Positions 43,028 through 52,444 of a DNA stretch of 64,000 nt are shown piece after piece. Origin of the DNA: Chryseobacterium sp. OV279. GTDB lineage: Bacteria; Bacteroidota; Bacteroidia; Flavobacteriales; Weeksellaceae. Location of the stretch: assembly GCF_900128945.1 (NCBI RefSeq), contig NZ_FQUD01000001.1, forward strand, positions 620,001 to 684,000. Reading direction: 5' to 3'. Below the pieces are notes generated by a model that worked only from the letters and a program-made list of their open reading frames with translations, was not told the origin of the DNA and ran no database searches. A program made the position numbers and the translations under genes. Within the stretch, counting starts at the first letter, position 1, and each line of letters starts with the position of its first letter.

Positions 43028-43699
43028 ATGGCAATTAATTTACAGAAAGGTCAAACGATTGATTTAAGAAAAAATGACCGTGGAGAAAGTGTTTACGATC
43101 TTTCAAAAGTAACGATCGGTTTAGGATGGGATGTAAGAAAGCAGGGCGGTTTCTTTGGGAAACTGTTCAGCAAAGAAGCAGAATATGATCTTGATGCTGT
43201 TGCATTTCTTTTGGATGGAAACGGTAAAGTAGCCAATTTGGGAAAAACGGTGCAAACGAATGACGGAAGACAGATCGCGTTGTATCAGGGTGATGTAATT
43301 TTCTTTAATTCCATGCAGCATCCAAGCGGAAATATATGGCTGACCGGAGACAACAGAACCGGTGCCGGAGATGGTGATGATGAACAGATCATCGTTAAAC
43401 TTGACCAGCTGGATGAAAGCTATCAGAAAATATTATTCCTGGTGACCATTTATCAGGGAAAACAAAATAACCAGCATTTCGGAATGATCGAGAATGCCTT
43501 TATCAGAGCAGTAGATGCGAAAGGTAAAGAGATTACAAAATACAGCCTTTCAGGTGATTCCAGTATGAATGGTAAATGTGCAATGGTTTTTGCTGAAGCT
43601 TACCGTCACAATGGCGACTGGAAATTCCGTGCTATCGGAGAACCTCACCAGACGGATAACTTTATAGAAATCCTGAAGCAGTACGCTTACAGCAATTAA
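43028..43699 (+). CDS. TerD family protein, copy 2 (longer)
   Basis: A 223-residue TerD paralogue with the same opening (INLQKGQTIDL) and the Ca2+ motif AEYDLDAVAFLLDGNGKV and TGDNRTGAGDGDDEQIIV. An insertion of about 10-15 residues (KQGGFFGKLFSKE, about 38-50) makes it longer than copy 1. It ends with GDWKFRAIGEPHQTDNFIE. The 30-bp gap to copy 1 makes them one operon; a strong hairpin without a T tract separates them from the phospho-signalling genes. Confidence 0.92.
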   Translation: MAINLQKGQTIDLRKNDRGESVYDLSKVTIGLGWDVRKQGGFFGKLFSKEAEYDLDAVAFLLDGNGKVANLGKTVQTNDGRQIALYQGDVIFFNSMQHPSGNIWLTGDNRTGAGDGDDEQIIVKLDQLDESYQKILFLVTIYQGKQNNQHFGMIENAFIRAVDAKGKEITKYSLSGDSSMNGKCAMVFAEAYRHNGDWKFRAIGEPHQTDNFIEILKQYAYSN

Positions 43700-43724
43700 A
43701 CCTGAATATATTTATCAAACTAAA

Positions 43725-43762
43725 AAGCCGGCAGGGAAGTTTTCAACTTCCGCTGCCGGCTT
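43725..43762 (+). promoter_or_regulatory. Long intercistronic hairpin without T tract
   Basis: AAGCCGGCAG/CTGCCGGCTT plus an inner GAAGTT/AACTTC pair make a 16-bp stem with a short loop. No T tract follows, so a processing or attenuation site inside the ter transcript is more likely than a terminator. Confidence 0.55.
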
Positions 43763-43780
43763 CAGAATTAATACCATACC

Positions 43781-44419
43781 ATGAGCAGGAGATTATTAGC
43801 ATACTTTTTACTGGATACTTCAGGTTCTATGAACGGAGAACCCATCCAGGCACTCAATAACGGATTTAACGGGCTGATAAGCATGCTCCGTGCAGATCCG
43901 CAGGCGATGGACAGTCTTCATCTGAGTGTGATCACTTTCGACCGTGAGGTTAAAAACATCATTCCATTAACAGATCTGGCCAGTTTTTACCCTATGGAAA
44001 TCACCTGTCCGGATAGTGGACCTACCCATACCGGTGCGGCATTGGAGATGGTTTCAGAGTTGGTGAAGAAAGAACTGATCAAAGGTTCTTCGGATGAAAA
44101 AGAAGACTGGAGACCGTTACTTTTTATATTTACCGACGGAAAACCATCCGATATCCAGAAATACAGACAGATGATCCCTGTGATCAGAGATCTGGAATTT
44201 GGGGCTATCGTAGGCTGTGCTGCGGGTCCAAAAGCAGATGAGCAGTTCCTGAAGGAGCTTACAGACCATGTTGTAAAACTGGATACCACCGATGCGATCA
44301 CGCTTTCCTCATTTTTCAAATGGGTAAGTTCATCCATCACGATGGGAGGAAAATCGCAGGGAACGGGAGAAAGTACACCGTTGCCACCGCCGCCATCCGA
44401 GCTTAATATTATTATCTAA
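43781..44419 (+). CDS. vWA domain protein (TerY-like)
   Basis: A 212-residue von Willebrand A domain with an intact metal site: YFLLDTSGSM has DxSxS (Asp12, Ser14, Ser16), and a Thr follows in PTHTGAALEM. It is the minimal TerY form with no signal peptide. In known Ter systems TerY acts as a metal-dependent partner of a PP2C phosphatase and a Ser/Thr kinase, the TerY-P triad, and those genes follow here. It starts 81 bp after the TerD gene. Confidence 0.9.
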   Translation: MSRRLLAYFLLDTSGSMNGEPIQALNNGFNGLISMLRADPQAMDSLHLSVITFDREVKNIIPLTDLASFYPMEITCPDSGPTHTGAALEMVSELVKKELIKGSSDEKEDWRPLLFIFTDGKPSDIQKYRQMIPVIRDLEFGAIVGCAAGPKADEQFLKELTDHVVKLDTTDAITLSSFFKWVSSSITMGGKSQGTGESTPLPPPPSELNIII

Positions 44420-44441
44420 ATCACTTGTCTTACTATAAATC

Positions 44442-45485
44442 ATGAGAAGACTTCCCATTTATTTTTTAGTCGATGTCTCCGAATCTATGGTTGGAGAACC
44501 TATTGAGCAGGTACAGGAAGGTATTGCCAATATCATCAGAGAATTAAAGAAAGACCCGTATTCCCTGGAAACGGTCTATATTTCCATTATAGGTTTCGCG
44601 GGAGAGGCTGAGGTCATTACGCCGCTTCAGGATATCATCAGTTTTTATCCGCCTAAAATCCCGATTGGAAGCGGAACGTCGCTGTCTCAGGGACTGATTA
44701 AATTGATGGACTGCATAGACAGGGATATTGTGAAAACAACTTACGACAGAAAAGGCGACTGGAAACCTATTGTTTTTCTTTTTACAGACGGCGTTCCTAC
44801 CGACGATGCCACAAAAGCGATTGAAAGATGGAACAATAAGTACCACGGGAAGTCCAATACGATCGCAGTGTCGATAGGAGAAAACACCAATTATAAACTG
44901 CTTGGGACATTGTCTGACAACGTTTTGCTGTTTAATAATTCTGATGAAAATTCCTATAAAGAATTTTTCAAATGGGTAACAGATTCCATTAAAACAACCA
45001 GCCAGAGCGTTACCGAAGCCAATAAAGAAGGCATCAATCTTTCCAAGATCGATTCTATTATTCTCGAAAAAGTAGATACTGAACTGGAACAGAAGTTTCC
45101 GGACAATAATTTTGTTGTTTTGAACGGGAAATGTTCAGAAACGGAGAAACTCTATTTGATGAAGTTTAAAAAGACATTCGCCGAATCAAGTATACCGGGA
45201 ATGTCTACCAGATATTACAGACTGGATGGAGCCTATAAAATTGACGAAAAATCCTATTACAGGCTTTCCGCTTCCCAGAAAAATAATCTGAAAATTTCGA
45301 TTGAAGAACTGCAGGGAGGAACATCTTGTCCTCACTGTGCCAATCCCATCGCATTAGCAACCTGCTCATGTGGCGGAATTCACTGCCTGAAAGGAGAAGG
45401 GTACAACAAATGCCCATGGTGCGGAACTTCGGATTATTACGGATTTTCCAGCGAAGGATTTGATATTAACCGAACTTTGGGATAA
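44442..45485 (+). CDS. vWA protein with C-terminal zinc-binding domain (TerY-C)
   Basis: A 347-residue protein: N-terminal vWA (1-190) with DxSxS at Asp11, Ser13 and Ser15 (LVDVSESM), a middle region (about 195-285) and a Cys-rich tail (about 285-345) with CPHC, CSC, HC and CPWC, which should bind two zinc ions. This layout is that of the TerY-C type metal-binding domain. It follows the shorter vWA gene by 22 bp and precedes the phosphatase gene by 38 bp, so it belongs to the same transcript. The zinc tail probably recruits a substrate or the kinase; that is inference. Confidence 0.88.
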   Translation: MRRLPIYFLVDVSESMVGEPIEQVQEGIANIIRELKKDPYSLETVYISIIGFAGEAEVITPLQDIISFYPPKIPIGSGTSLSQGLIKLMDCIDRDIVKTTYDRKGDWKPIVFLFTDGVPTDDATKAIERWNNKYHGKSNTIAVSIGENTNYKLLGTLSDNVLLFNNSDENSYKEFFKWVTDSIKTTSQSVTEANKEGINLSKIDSIILEKVDTELEQKFPDNNFVVLNGKCSETEKLYLMKFKKTFAESSIPGMSTRYYRLDGAYKIDEKSYYRLSASQKNNLKISIEELQGGTSCPHCANPIALATCSCGGIHCLKGEGYNKCPWCGTSDYYGFSSEGFDINRTLG

Positions 45486-45523
45486 CGAAAAGAAATCCTA
45501 TTGCCGAGACCCCACACAAAACC

Positions 45524-46753
45524 ATGGAAAAAGCTCTTATTTACAGAGAAAAAGAGGAATTTAAAGAAGTTCATCTGGTACTTAAAAATGCCAGTTCAAA
45601 GCAGTTCTATGAATACCATTTTGAGCTGGATGACTTTCCGAATATAAAGATTAAAAATATCGCCCATCTTCAGGAGACAGGACTTACTTTCGAAAACAAT
45701 ATAATATCGGGAATTCCGTATGTAAACAGTGTCCATGATCTGGATATTGAATTCTATCATATCCATGATGAAAACAGTACGGAGATCAAGAAAGTGCATC
45801 TGTTCATCAATGCTGACCCGAAAGACCTTTGGAAGAACATTCCATCCGACACCAACGATGTCTATCATAAACCTGATGAAACATCCCATAAAGGGAAATT
45901 TCTGGATAAAAAAATCACTGTTGTTTCGAAAAGAGGACGTTCCCATGCTCATGAAGGAAAATTCAGGGATGATGATTTTGCCGTAAACGAACTTTCCGGA
46001 GGCTGGAATATTGTTTCCGTGGCAGATGGTGCCGGTTCTGCTGTTATGGCAAGAGAAGGGTCAAGACTGGCGGCAGTTTCAGTGAACAGCTTTTTCAATT
46101 CAGATGAAATTTTAAACAGAATCGAAAGAAATGTTGAAATCGTTTACAGTAGTTCTGAGTCATCAAAAGAAATACGGTCCGAAGCCAGAGAAAATATCCT
46201 AAAACTTCTGTATGAAGCAGTTTTACATGTTTATCATGTTTTGGATCAAACGGCAGCAGAACATTCATTTTCTATAAAAGACTTCCATACAACGCTGATT
46301 TTTGCCCTGACAAAAAAGTTTGATTTCGGTTATGTCATCCTCACTTTCGGAGTGGGAGACTGCCCGATCAACCTGATCAGTCCTGATTTTTCTGACGTAA
46401 AGCTTCTGAATCAAATGGATGTTGGAGAATTTGGTGGCGGAACCCGTTTTATCACCATGAATGAGATCTTCAGCGATGATCCGGCTTCAAGGTTTGGAAT
46501 CACCTGCGTGAATGATTTTTCCTATCTCGTACTGATGACAGATGGAATTTACGACCCGAAATTCATTACAGAAAATAAACTTGAAGATATCGACAGCTGG
46601 AAAGCATTCTTTAATGATCTGGCTGGGAACAATGATGACCGGACGAAAGTAGATTTTATTAACGATACCGACATTGACCAACAGCTTCTTACCTGGACCG
46701 ATTTCTGGAGCCGCGGAAATCATGATGACAGAACCCTCGCCATAATCTATTAA
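45524..46753 (+). CDS. PP2C-type Ser/Thr phosphatase
   Basis: A 409-residue protein with an N-terminal extension of 140 residues of unknown fold and a PP2C domain (about 140-405). Metal ligands and motifs are present: RSHAHEGKFRDDDFAV, VADGAGSAVMAREGS, FGVGDCPIN, LMTDGIYDPKF and NHDDRTLAIIY. It should remove phosphate from Ser/Thr, presumably the partner of the next kinase. It ends 2 bp before the kinase start, so both are translated together. Confidence 0.88.
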   Translation: MEKALIYREKEEFKEVHLVLKNASSKQFYEYHFELDDFPNIKIKNIAHLQETGLTFENNIISGIPYVNSVHDLDIEFYHIHDENSTEIKKVHLFINADPKDLWKNIPSDTNDVYHKPDETSHKGKFLDKKITVVSKRGRSHAHEGKFRDDDFAVNELSGGWNIVSVADGAGSAVMAREGSRLAAVSVNSFFNSDEILNRIERNVEIVYSSSESSKEIRSEARENILKLLYEAVLHVYHVLDQTAAEHSFSIKDFHTTLIFALTKKFDFGYVILTFGVGDCPINLISPDFSDVKLLNQMDVGEFGGGTRFITMNEIFSDDPASRFGITCVNDFSYLVLMTDGIYDPKFITENKLEDIDSWKAFFNDLAGNNDDRTKVDFINDTDIDQQLLTWTDFWSRGNHDDRTLAIIY

Positions 46754-46755
46754 AC

Positions 46756-48267
46756 ATGAAAAAGACCGTTAAAGTTGCTTCTATTCTGGATAACTCAAAA
46801 TCCTATGAATATGTAGATGAAAGCCCTATCAGAGGCGGAGTGAAAGATGTCTATTTTTCGCCGGAAAGGGAATATGTGGTAGCATTTTACCGGACTCCTC
46901 TGGATGCCGGACAGAAAGAGCGTATCATGAGGATTGTTTCCACCTATCTCGGAAATATACAGAACGGGAATTCGTCAGATTACTTTCTGAATGAAATTTT
47001 CAGATGGCCGTATGATATCGTAGAAAAAAATAAACTGACGGGAATTGTGGTTCCTATTTATCATAAAAAATTCTTCTTTGCAAAAGGGTATATCGGATCA
47101 GATAATATTCAGGGGCAGGATAAAGTCGGGAAGTGGTTCACAGCTCCGATGTTCAGGAATCAACAGTATCCGCTGAGGCTGGATCATTCGGAACTTGGGG
47201 ACTGGCTGAGCTATTTTCAGATCACCATCAATATCAGCCGGGGTGTGAAAAAGCTTCACCAGATGGGACTGGCGCATTCTGATCTTTCCTACAACAATAT
47301 TCTGATAGATCCGGTGACAAAATCTGCCTGTATCATTGATATAGATGGATTGGTTGTCCCGAAACTCTTCCCACCGGAAGTTATCGGGACGGCGGATTTT
47401 ATCGCTCCCGAAGTGTTAAAGACCAAGCATCTCAGCATGCAGGATCCGGGAAGGCATTTGCCCAACCAGAAAACAGATCTTCATGCTTTGGCGGTGCTGA
47501 TTTACATGTATCTGTTCAGAAGGCATCCTTTGAGAGGAGGAAAAATCTGGGATCTGGATTCCGAGAAGGATGAAGTGATTTCTATGGGTGAAAAAGCTTT
47601 ATTCATAGAACATTTCAGGGATCCATCCAATCAGGTGAAAGCAGATCATCTCAGAAAATGGGACGCATTCTGGGGTGATCCTCAGAAAATTCCTTTTACG
47701 GCTGCGGGTCCTTATCTTTCCGAACTGTTTAGAAAAGCATTTATAGACGGACTCCACGATCCGATCAGACGTCCAACCGCCAATGAATGGGAAACCGCCC
47801 TGCTAAAGACGGCTGATCTGATTCAGCCCTGTCACAATCCGGAATGTACCGAGAAATGGTATGTTTTCGACAACAGCAGCAATCCTAAATGCCCTTTCTG
47901 CGGAACACCACACCGGGGAACGCTTCCCGTACTGGATCTGTATTTTAAATTTGATGATGAGGTTTGGAAACCTGAAAACCACCGGCTGATGGTTTACAAC
48001 AACCAGTATTTATTCAAATGGCATGTGTCAAGAAAGGTCATCAGAAATGAAAATCTTACGATGCAGGATAAAATGCCTGTCGGATATTTCACTTTTCATG
48101 AAGGGAGATGGGTACTCGTGAATCAGAGTCTGACTTCGATGAAAGATGTTACGGAACAGAAAGAGATTCCACCCGGATCTATGGTGGAACTGACAGATGG
48201 AAAGAAAATACTTTTGTCTGCCGAAGAAGGCGGGAGACTGATCTTTGTTACTTTGGCAAATCAATAG
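46756..48267 (+). CDS. Protein kinase with zinc ribbon and C-terminal beta domain (TerY-P kinase)
   Basis: A 503-residue kinase. The glycine loop is IRGGVKDVYFSP (residues 25-36) with a Lys at 30, while the usual VAIK lysine position reads VAFY (Tyr45). The catalytic loop is HSDLSYNN (Asp176) and the metal Asp lies in IIDIDG (Asp195/Asp197). A zinc ribbon follows (about 357-380: CHNPECTEKW...CPFCG), then a C-terminal beta-rich part (about 395-500) that may be FHA-like. It ends the ter/TerY-P operon. Kinase activity is likely given the intact catalytic Asp; the Lys shift needs a structural explanation. Confidence 0.85.
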   Translation: MKKTVKVASILDNSKSYEYVDESPIRGGVKDVYFSPEREYVVAFYRTPLDAGQKERIMRIVSTYLGNIQNGNSSDYFLNEIFRWPYDIVEKNKLTGIVVPIYHKKFFFAKGYIGSDNIQGQDKVGKWFTAPMFRNQQYPLRLDHSELGDWLSYFQITINISRGVKKLHQMGLAHSDLSYNNILIDPVTKSACIIDIDGLVVPKLFPPEVIGTADFIAPEVLKTKHLSMQDPGRHLPNQKTDLHALAVLIYMYLFRRHPLRGGKIWDLDSEKDEVISMGEKALFIEHFRDPSNQVKADHLRKWDAFWGDPQKIPFTAAGPYLSELFRKAFIDGLHDPIRRPTANEWETALLKTADLIQPCHNPECTEKWYVFDNSSNPKCPFCGTPHRGTLPVLDLYFKFDDEVWKPENHRLMVYNNQYLFKWHVSRKVIRNENLTMQDKMPVGYFTFHEGRWVLVNQSLTSMKDVTEQKEIPPGSMVELTDGKKILLSAEEGGRLIFVTLANQ

Positions 48268-48367
48268 CGTGAGATAATTGTTAAGTGAAACAATTGATAT
48301 CAACTGCTTTATTTTGGGTATCAGAATTATCTTCAGAAAATCGTTTAATCAGTAAGTCGGACTAAAA

Positions 48368-48422
48368 TTTCTTCCGGTCTTTTTTTACGGGAATAATTCC
48401 TGAAAAATAGAACCGGAAGAAA
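48368..48422. repeat. 11-bp inverted repeat between convergent genes
   Basis: TTTCTTCCGGT and ACCGGAAGAAA are perfect complements 33 nt apart, between the kinase gene and the convergent T9SS cargo gene. It could stop transcription from either side, but the T tract is inside the loop. Confidence 0.45.
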
Positions 48423-48458
48423 GTGTAATGTACCTGTCAGGCTTTTCAGCTATTTCAA

Positions 48459-49103
48459 TTATTTTTTAGCGACACTTATTACAGAATATGAGCCGTTTGT
48501 GTCTCTTATTCTTAAAAAGTATTTGCCTTTTAAGTAGGAAGTCATTTTAATGTTTCCTTTGTTATCCTCATTTGAGCCTGCTGATTTTTGAGTAAACAGC
48601 AATTTCCCTGTGACATCATAAAGATCTAATCCACTGATAAGTTCTGTGGAAGTGATATTCAATACATCGCTGCATGGATTCGGAAAAACCTGGATCTTAC
48701 CTTTTGCTTTATTTATGGTATCGTCCACGCCTAAAGCCGGAAAGGTTAGATTAATCCTGCTGTTGTAGTATTTGTTCTGGGCCATAAGCATGTGAACAAA
48801 TGTAAACTGAGTTTTTGAGGCTGAAGTTAATTCTATCTCATGATAGCCTCCAGGTGGAATGTTGACAGGAATACTGCTTGCTCCGTCATTGATAAAGCTG
48901 CTGTTTTGTGAATTAATGGGATACGGTAAGTTATTGGTAAAACGTATTTTGTCACCAATAAGTACATTTTCACTTCGCTGGTAAAGAGAGCCGTCTGAGT
49001 TGTTATTATTGATGTTCAGAATAATAGTTCTGCCAAAGCTTTTTGGACTGAGAGCCATGAAGAAAAAGATCAGGGTCCATTGTAAAAGTAGTTTTGTTTG
49101 CAT
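48459..49103 (-). CDS. T9SS type A sorting domain protein
   Basis: A 214-residue exported protein with a signal peptide (1-24, MQTKLLLQWTLIFFFMALS). The N-terminal 120 residues are a small domain of unknown family (RTIILNINNNN, PVNIPPGGYHEIELT). The last 75 residues are the type IX secretion sorting domain: QVFPNPCSDVLNI, LYDVTGKLL and the closing GKYFLRIRDTNGS. The longer frame starting at 49172 adds an improbable extension and is rejected. It will be exported across the outer membrane and anchored or released. Confidence 0.85.
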   Translation of the reverse strand: MQTKLLLQWTLIFFFMALSPKSFGRTIILNINNNNSDGSLYQRSENVLIGDKIRFTNNLPYPINSQNSSFINDGASSIPVNIPPGGYHEIELTSASKTQFTFVHMLMAQNKYYNSRINLTFPALGVDDTINKAKGKIQVFPNPCSDVLNITSTELISGLDLYDVTGKLLFTQKSAGSNEDNKGNIKMTSYLKGKYFLRIRDTNGSYSVISVAKK

Positions 49104-49680
49104 GTAAAAAAATTTAATTGTTAATAGGTATAAGATTAAAAAAAATGTTGAAACAGTGTAATGGGGCTGCATTCAGATCCCGGGACTTTCTAAAACTTAA
49201 GACAGGCTGTTTTTGAAATAATCAGCCTGTCCAAGTTGATAAAAACACATTAAAACGAATGAAAAAAATACTTTGACGATTTTTAAACGATTCGAAATTA
49301 GTCCTTTACATTAAGATATAATCCCCGAAAAAGAGGAGCAGAGCACAAACAGTAGATGATACGTAGACATTTGAAAAATTCATCTAAATTTATAGATGCT
49401 TACCATAACCTTGCAGGCTCAGCTATTTTGGATCGAAACCAGATTTCATGAAGGGAATATTGAAACGGAAAATTTCTGAACCCAGGGATATTTTGGTTGG
49501 GTATTCGAAACATGATGTTTTTTAAACAACATTTTAAGAGCATGTTGAGAATCGTGATTTAATTTTCAGAAAGTCCGATTGTATTTTAAATGTTTGATTA
49601 TCATATTGTAGTAGGTAATACGTATATTGAAAACACGGTAAGTATTTTTATTTTAGCGTTAAATTAAACAGTCCCATAAA
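49104..49680. other. Gene-free AT-rich gap with one hairpin
   Basis: 577 bp between divergent genes. I see no coding region. The only clear structure is a 9-bp inverted repeat GACAGGCTG/CAGCCTGTC at 49201-49231 with a 13-nt loop. Promoters for both flanking genes must lie here, but no good TAnnTTTG match was found. Confidence 0.5.
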
Positions 49681-51153
49681 ATGGCAAAAAAAATATTTTT
49701 TTACTTCTTCTCTTTGAGTATTTTTTTTACGTCTTACAGCCATGCTCAAAATCTTACAGATGATCAGCTAAAAAGAATGATACATGACATAGATATTATT
49801 CCTGCAAATGATAAAGATATTCTCAAGATTCAAAATATTATTGAAAAATGTGAGACTTGCGAAGGAACCGGTTACCTAAAAATGGCCCGGATTTATGCCA
49901 AAGACAATAATCAGGCAAAAGCGTTAGAGTATATAGAAAAAATAAACAGCCGGCAATTAATTACTGCAGATAAAAATCTGGAAGATTTTTTCAGTTTGAA
50001 ATGTTTAATGTCCGGGATCTACAGGTCTTCCGGAAAATACATAAAAGCGCTGGACGAGCTTAATGAATTTTCTGCAGACCCACGGATCAAAAATTACCCG
50101 TATTATAATTATTTTATTTTATTATTGCGGGGAACCATCAATATATCGATGGAAAATAATGCGGAGTCCTTAAAATGTTTCAAGGAGGCATATAAAATTT
50201 CAAAATCGTGCAGAGAACAGAAAAATCTTGATTTGATACCCGGGAAAAAACAGAAATTTCAAATCGAAGACAGTTATAAATCCACAGCCTATCTGGCAGC
50301 CGGTTATCTCGATATGGGCAAACTGGATTCAGCCAGAATTTACATGAAAGAAGCCTTAGCGGATACCAATCATTTGGACGATGTAAGAAATGCAGATATT
50401 AAATATACCACATACCACGTGGCAGGATCTGTATACTTGGTTGATAAAGACTATCAGAAAGCACAGACCTATTATCTTATGGCCAAAAAAACCGAAGAGA
50501 AATATTTACCAAGGTATGACATGAAGCTGGCTGTATATACTGCATTGCTGGAATTATATGAAAGGGAAGGGAGGAAAGACAGTATCAATTACTATTTAAA
50601 GAAAATCGTCGAACTCCAGAAAAATAATAAAAAGAAAGATATTAATGTCAATAAGTCTATCGATATCGGGGACCGGAAGCAGATGCAAAATCTGGAAAAC
50701 AGCAATAAGAGATTGGTTTATACGCTGGTCACCACGCTCGTTCTGGGTGCAGGGCTCATTTATTTTACATTCTTTTTTTATAAGAAATACAAAGAGAGGA
50801 GTCTGGATAAAAAAGATACTCCTTTAGATGATCTCACCGGAAAGGATCAGTATAATGAATCGTTTAAGGAAGTTGTTGTACTGGCCAAGCAAAATAAACC
50901 TGAATTTCTGACCAGATTTAACCAACTGTTTCCTGAATTTTCGGCGAAGATATTGTCCGTTAATGATACTGTTCAAAGCTCAGAACTAAGATTTTGTGCT
51001 TACCTGTATTTGAATTTTTCTACCAAGGATATTGCAGAATACACTTTTATTTCCGTGAGAACAGTACAGACAAAAAAATATAAATTACGAAAGAAACTAA
51101 ATATCCCCGGCGATGTTGATATCTATATGTGGCTGAACGATTTAGTGAAATGA
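49681..51153 (+). CDS. TPR-repeat membrane protein with LuxR-type HTH
   Basis: A 490-residue regulator of a type common in Flavobacteriia: signal anchor (1-22), tetratricopeptide repeats (about 60-310, for example GYLKMARIYAKDNNQAKALEYI and AYLAAGYLDMGKLDSARIYMKEAL), one transmembrane helix (about 345-365, LVYTLVTTLVLGAGLIYFTFF) and a C-terminal helix-turn-helix (about 430-485, DIAEYTFISVRTVQTKKYKL). The periplasmic TPR part probably senses a peptide or protein and the cytosolic end binds DNA. The target is unknown; it stands alone. Confidence 0.82.
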   Translation: MAKKIFFYFFSLSIFFTSYSHAQNLTDDQLKRMIHDIDIIPANDKDILKIQNIIEKCETCEGTGYLKMARIYAKDNNQAKALEYIEKINSRQLITADKNLEDFFSLKCLMSGIYRSSGKYIKALDELNEFSADPRIKNYPYYNYFILLLRGTINISMENNAESLKCFKEAYKISKSCREQKNLDLIPGKKQKFQIEDSYKSTAYLAAGYLDMGKLDSARIYMKEALADTNHLDDVRNADIKYTTYHVAGSVYLVDKDYQKAQTYYLMAKKTEEKYLPRYDMKLAVYTALLELYEREGRKDSINYYLKKIVELQKNNKKKDINVNKSIDIGDRKQMQNLENSNKRLVYTLVTTLVLGAGLIYFTFFFYKKYKERSLDKKDTPLDDLTGKDQYNESFKEVVVLAKQNKPEFLTRFNQLFPEFSAKILSVNDTVQSSELRFCAYLYLNFSTKDIAEYTFISVRTVQTKKYKLRKKLNIPGDVDIYMWLNDLVK

Positions 51154-51163
51154 TGGTAGTCTT

Positions 51164-51601
51164 CTAGACGGAAAATTCCATATAAAAAGAATGCTCATCC
51201 TCATTCACAGTCTTAAACCCCAGACTTGTATATAAATGTTGAGCTTTATTGGTTTTTAAGACGCTTAAGGCTACTGTTTTTCCTTCTGCTGAAGCTTCCT
51301 CCAGAATAGCTGTTAAAATCGTTCTTCCAAGTCCTTTACCCTGTTGGCTGGGATCTATCTGAAGCTGCAGCACTTCTGTTTTATCATCAGCTTTGTTGAT
51401 CTTCAGTAATCCGGCCGGTTCATTGTTTAGAAGGATGATATGGGCTTTGTCAAACTGATACTGGATTCTCTGAAGCGTTGTTTCCTTGTCCGTTGGGAGG
51501 TTAGAATCTGCGTAATGCGGATTCATGGTTTTCGTTCTTAGATCAAGCAGATAATCGATATCGTTTTCTGAGGCTTTTCTGTAGGTGATAGTCGTGTTCA
51601 T
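51164..51601 (-). CDS. GNAT family acetyltransferase
   Basis: A 145-residue Gcn5-related N-acetyltransferase: VLQLQIDPSQQGKGLGRTIL contains motif A Q-x-x-G-x-G, which binds acetyl-CoA, and LYTSLGFKTVNEDEHSFYM is the closing motif B. It is a single-domain enzyme of unknown substrate. It converges with the TPR gene, 10 bp apart, and has its own start at 51601. Confidence 0.88.
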   Translation of the reverse strand: MNTTITYRKASENDIDYLLDLRTKTMNPHYADSNLPTDKETTLQRIQYQFDKAHIILLNNEPAGLLKINKADDKTEVLQLQIDPSQQGKGLGRTILTAILEEASAEGKTVALSVLKTNKAQHLYTSLGFKTVNEDEHSFYMEFSV

Positions 51602-51648
51602 AAGTTGTATAGGAGATCCAATTTTGAGCCGGTATCTGCCCGGATTTA

Positions 51649-52428
51649 TTAGGAATCTAAGATAACGATTCTTGCATTTTTTTCTGTATCAATTCTCAGT
51701 TTCATTTCAATGGACTGTTTAAAAAAAGCATAGGCATAGTAGATCGTCTGTGCGTAAGGACCCTTTTCATCAGAGGAACATTCTTTTATAAAATCACATT
51801 CACTTTCAATTTCTTTGAACAGAATCAGATTATTCTGATGGTCTGCCGTTATACGCTGGATGATGTCCTCTTCGTTTTTTGTAAAGTCATATTCATAACC
51901 GTCCATTTTTCTATCCAGGATCATTTTCATCAGCAGGATCATGTAATCATTGAATTCTAAAAAATCTGTTGAATCTATATTGACGCCGCCGTCACTATGC
52001 TTTAATCCATAATTCTCCAGTTCGTAAATGGGGAAATAATGCGTGTAGTTCCCATATTGAAACATATAGCTGGTACATACCGTTGAGGTAGGAAGCTCAT
52101 AAAGCAAAATAATTCCATAACGGTTATACAAATCCCCGAGATGTTTTTCCATTGCGGAATAATTGCTCCCTGTATATTCTGAATATACCTCTTCACTCAG
52201 AAAAAGATTAATCTCAAACAGTTCATCGGGCGTTATGGTATTGATGTCACCTCTGACCTTTTCCAGTACTTTTTCAAACGTGACATCATACGTACCTATT
52301 TCTTTTTTTCTGCTTTCCAGAAAGGTTTTAAATGTTCTGGTGTGGAATCTTTTGTGCTGCAGATCCTCACAGAGACGGACAGATGCCTTCTCCTTATCAA
52401 ACATATAAATTTCAGTATTTCTTCCCAC
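51649..52428 (-). CDS. Protein of unknown function
   Basis: A 259-residue soluble protein I cannot place in a family. It has an N-terminal charged region (KEKASVRLCEDLQHKRFHTR), a middle helical part with YNRYGIILLYELPTS and a C-terminal acidic helical region ending in KLRIDTEKNARIVILDS. There is no signal peptide or membrane segment. The start at 52428 or an internal Met nine residues later are both possible. It lies 17 bp after the exonuclease gene stop in the same direction, so it is probably co-transcribed. Confidence 0.6.
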   Translation of the reverse strand: MGRNTEIYMFDKEKASVRLCEDLQHKRFHTRTFKTFLESRKKEIGTYDVTFEKVLEKVRGDINTITPDELFEINLFLSEEVYSEYTGSNYSAMEKHLGDLYNRYGIILLYELPTSTVCTSYMFQYGNYTHYFPIYELENYGLKHSDGGVNIDSTDFLEFNDYMILLMKMILDRKMDGYEYDFTKNEEDIIQRITADHQNNLILFKEIESECDFIKECSSDEKGPYAQTIYYAYAFFKQSIEMKLRIDTEKNARIVILDS

Positions 52429-52444
52429 GTAATTGTATGATCAA

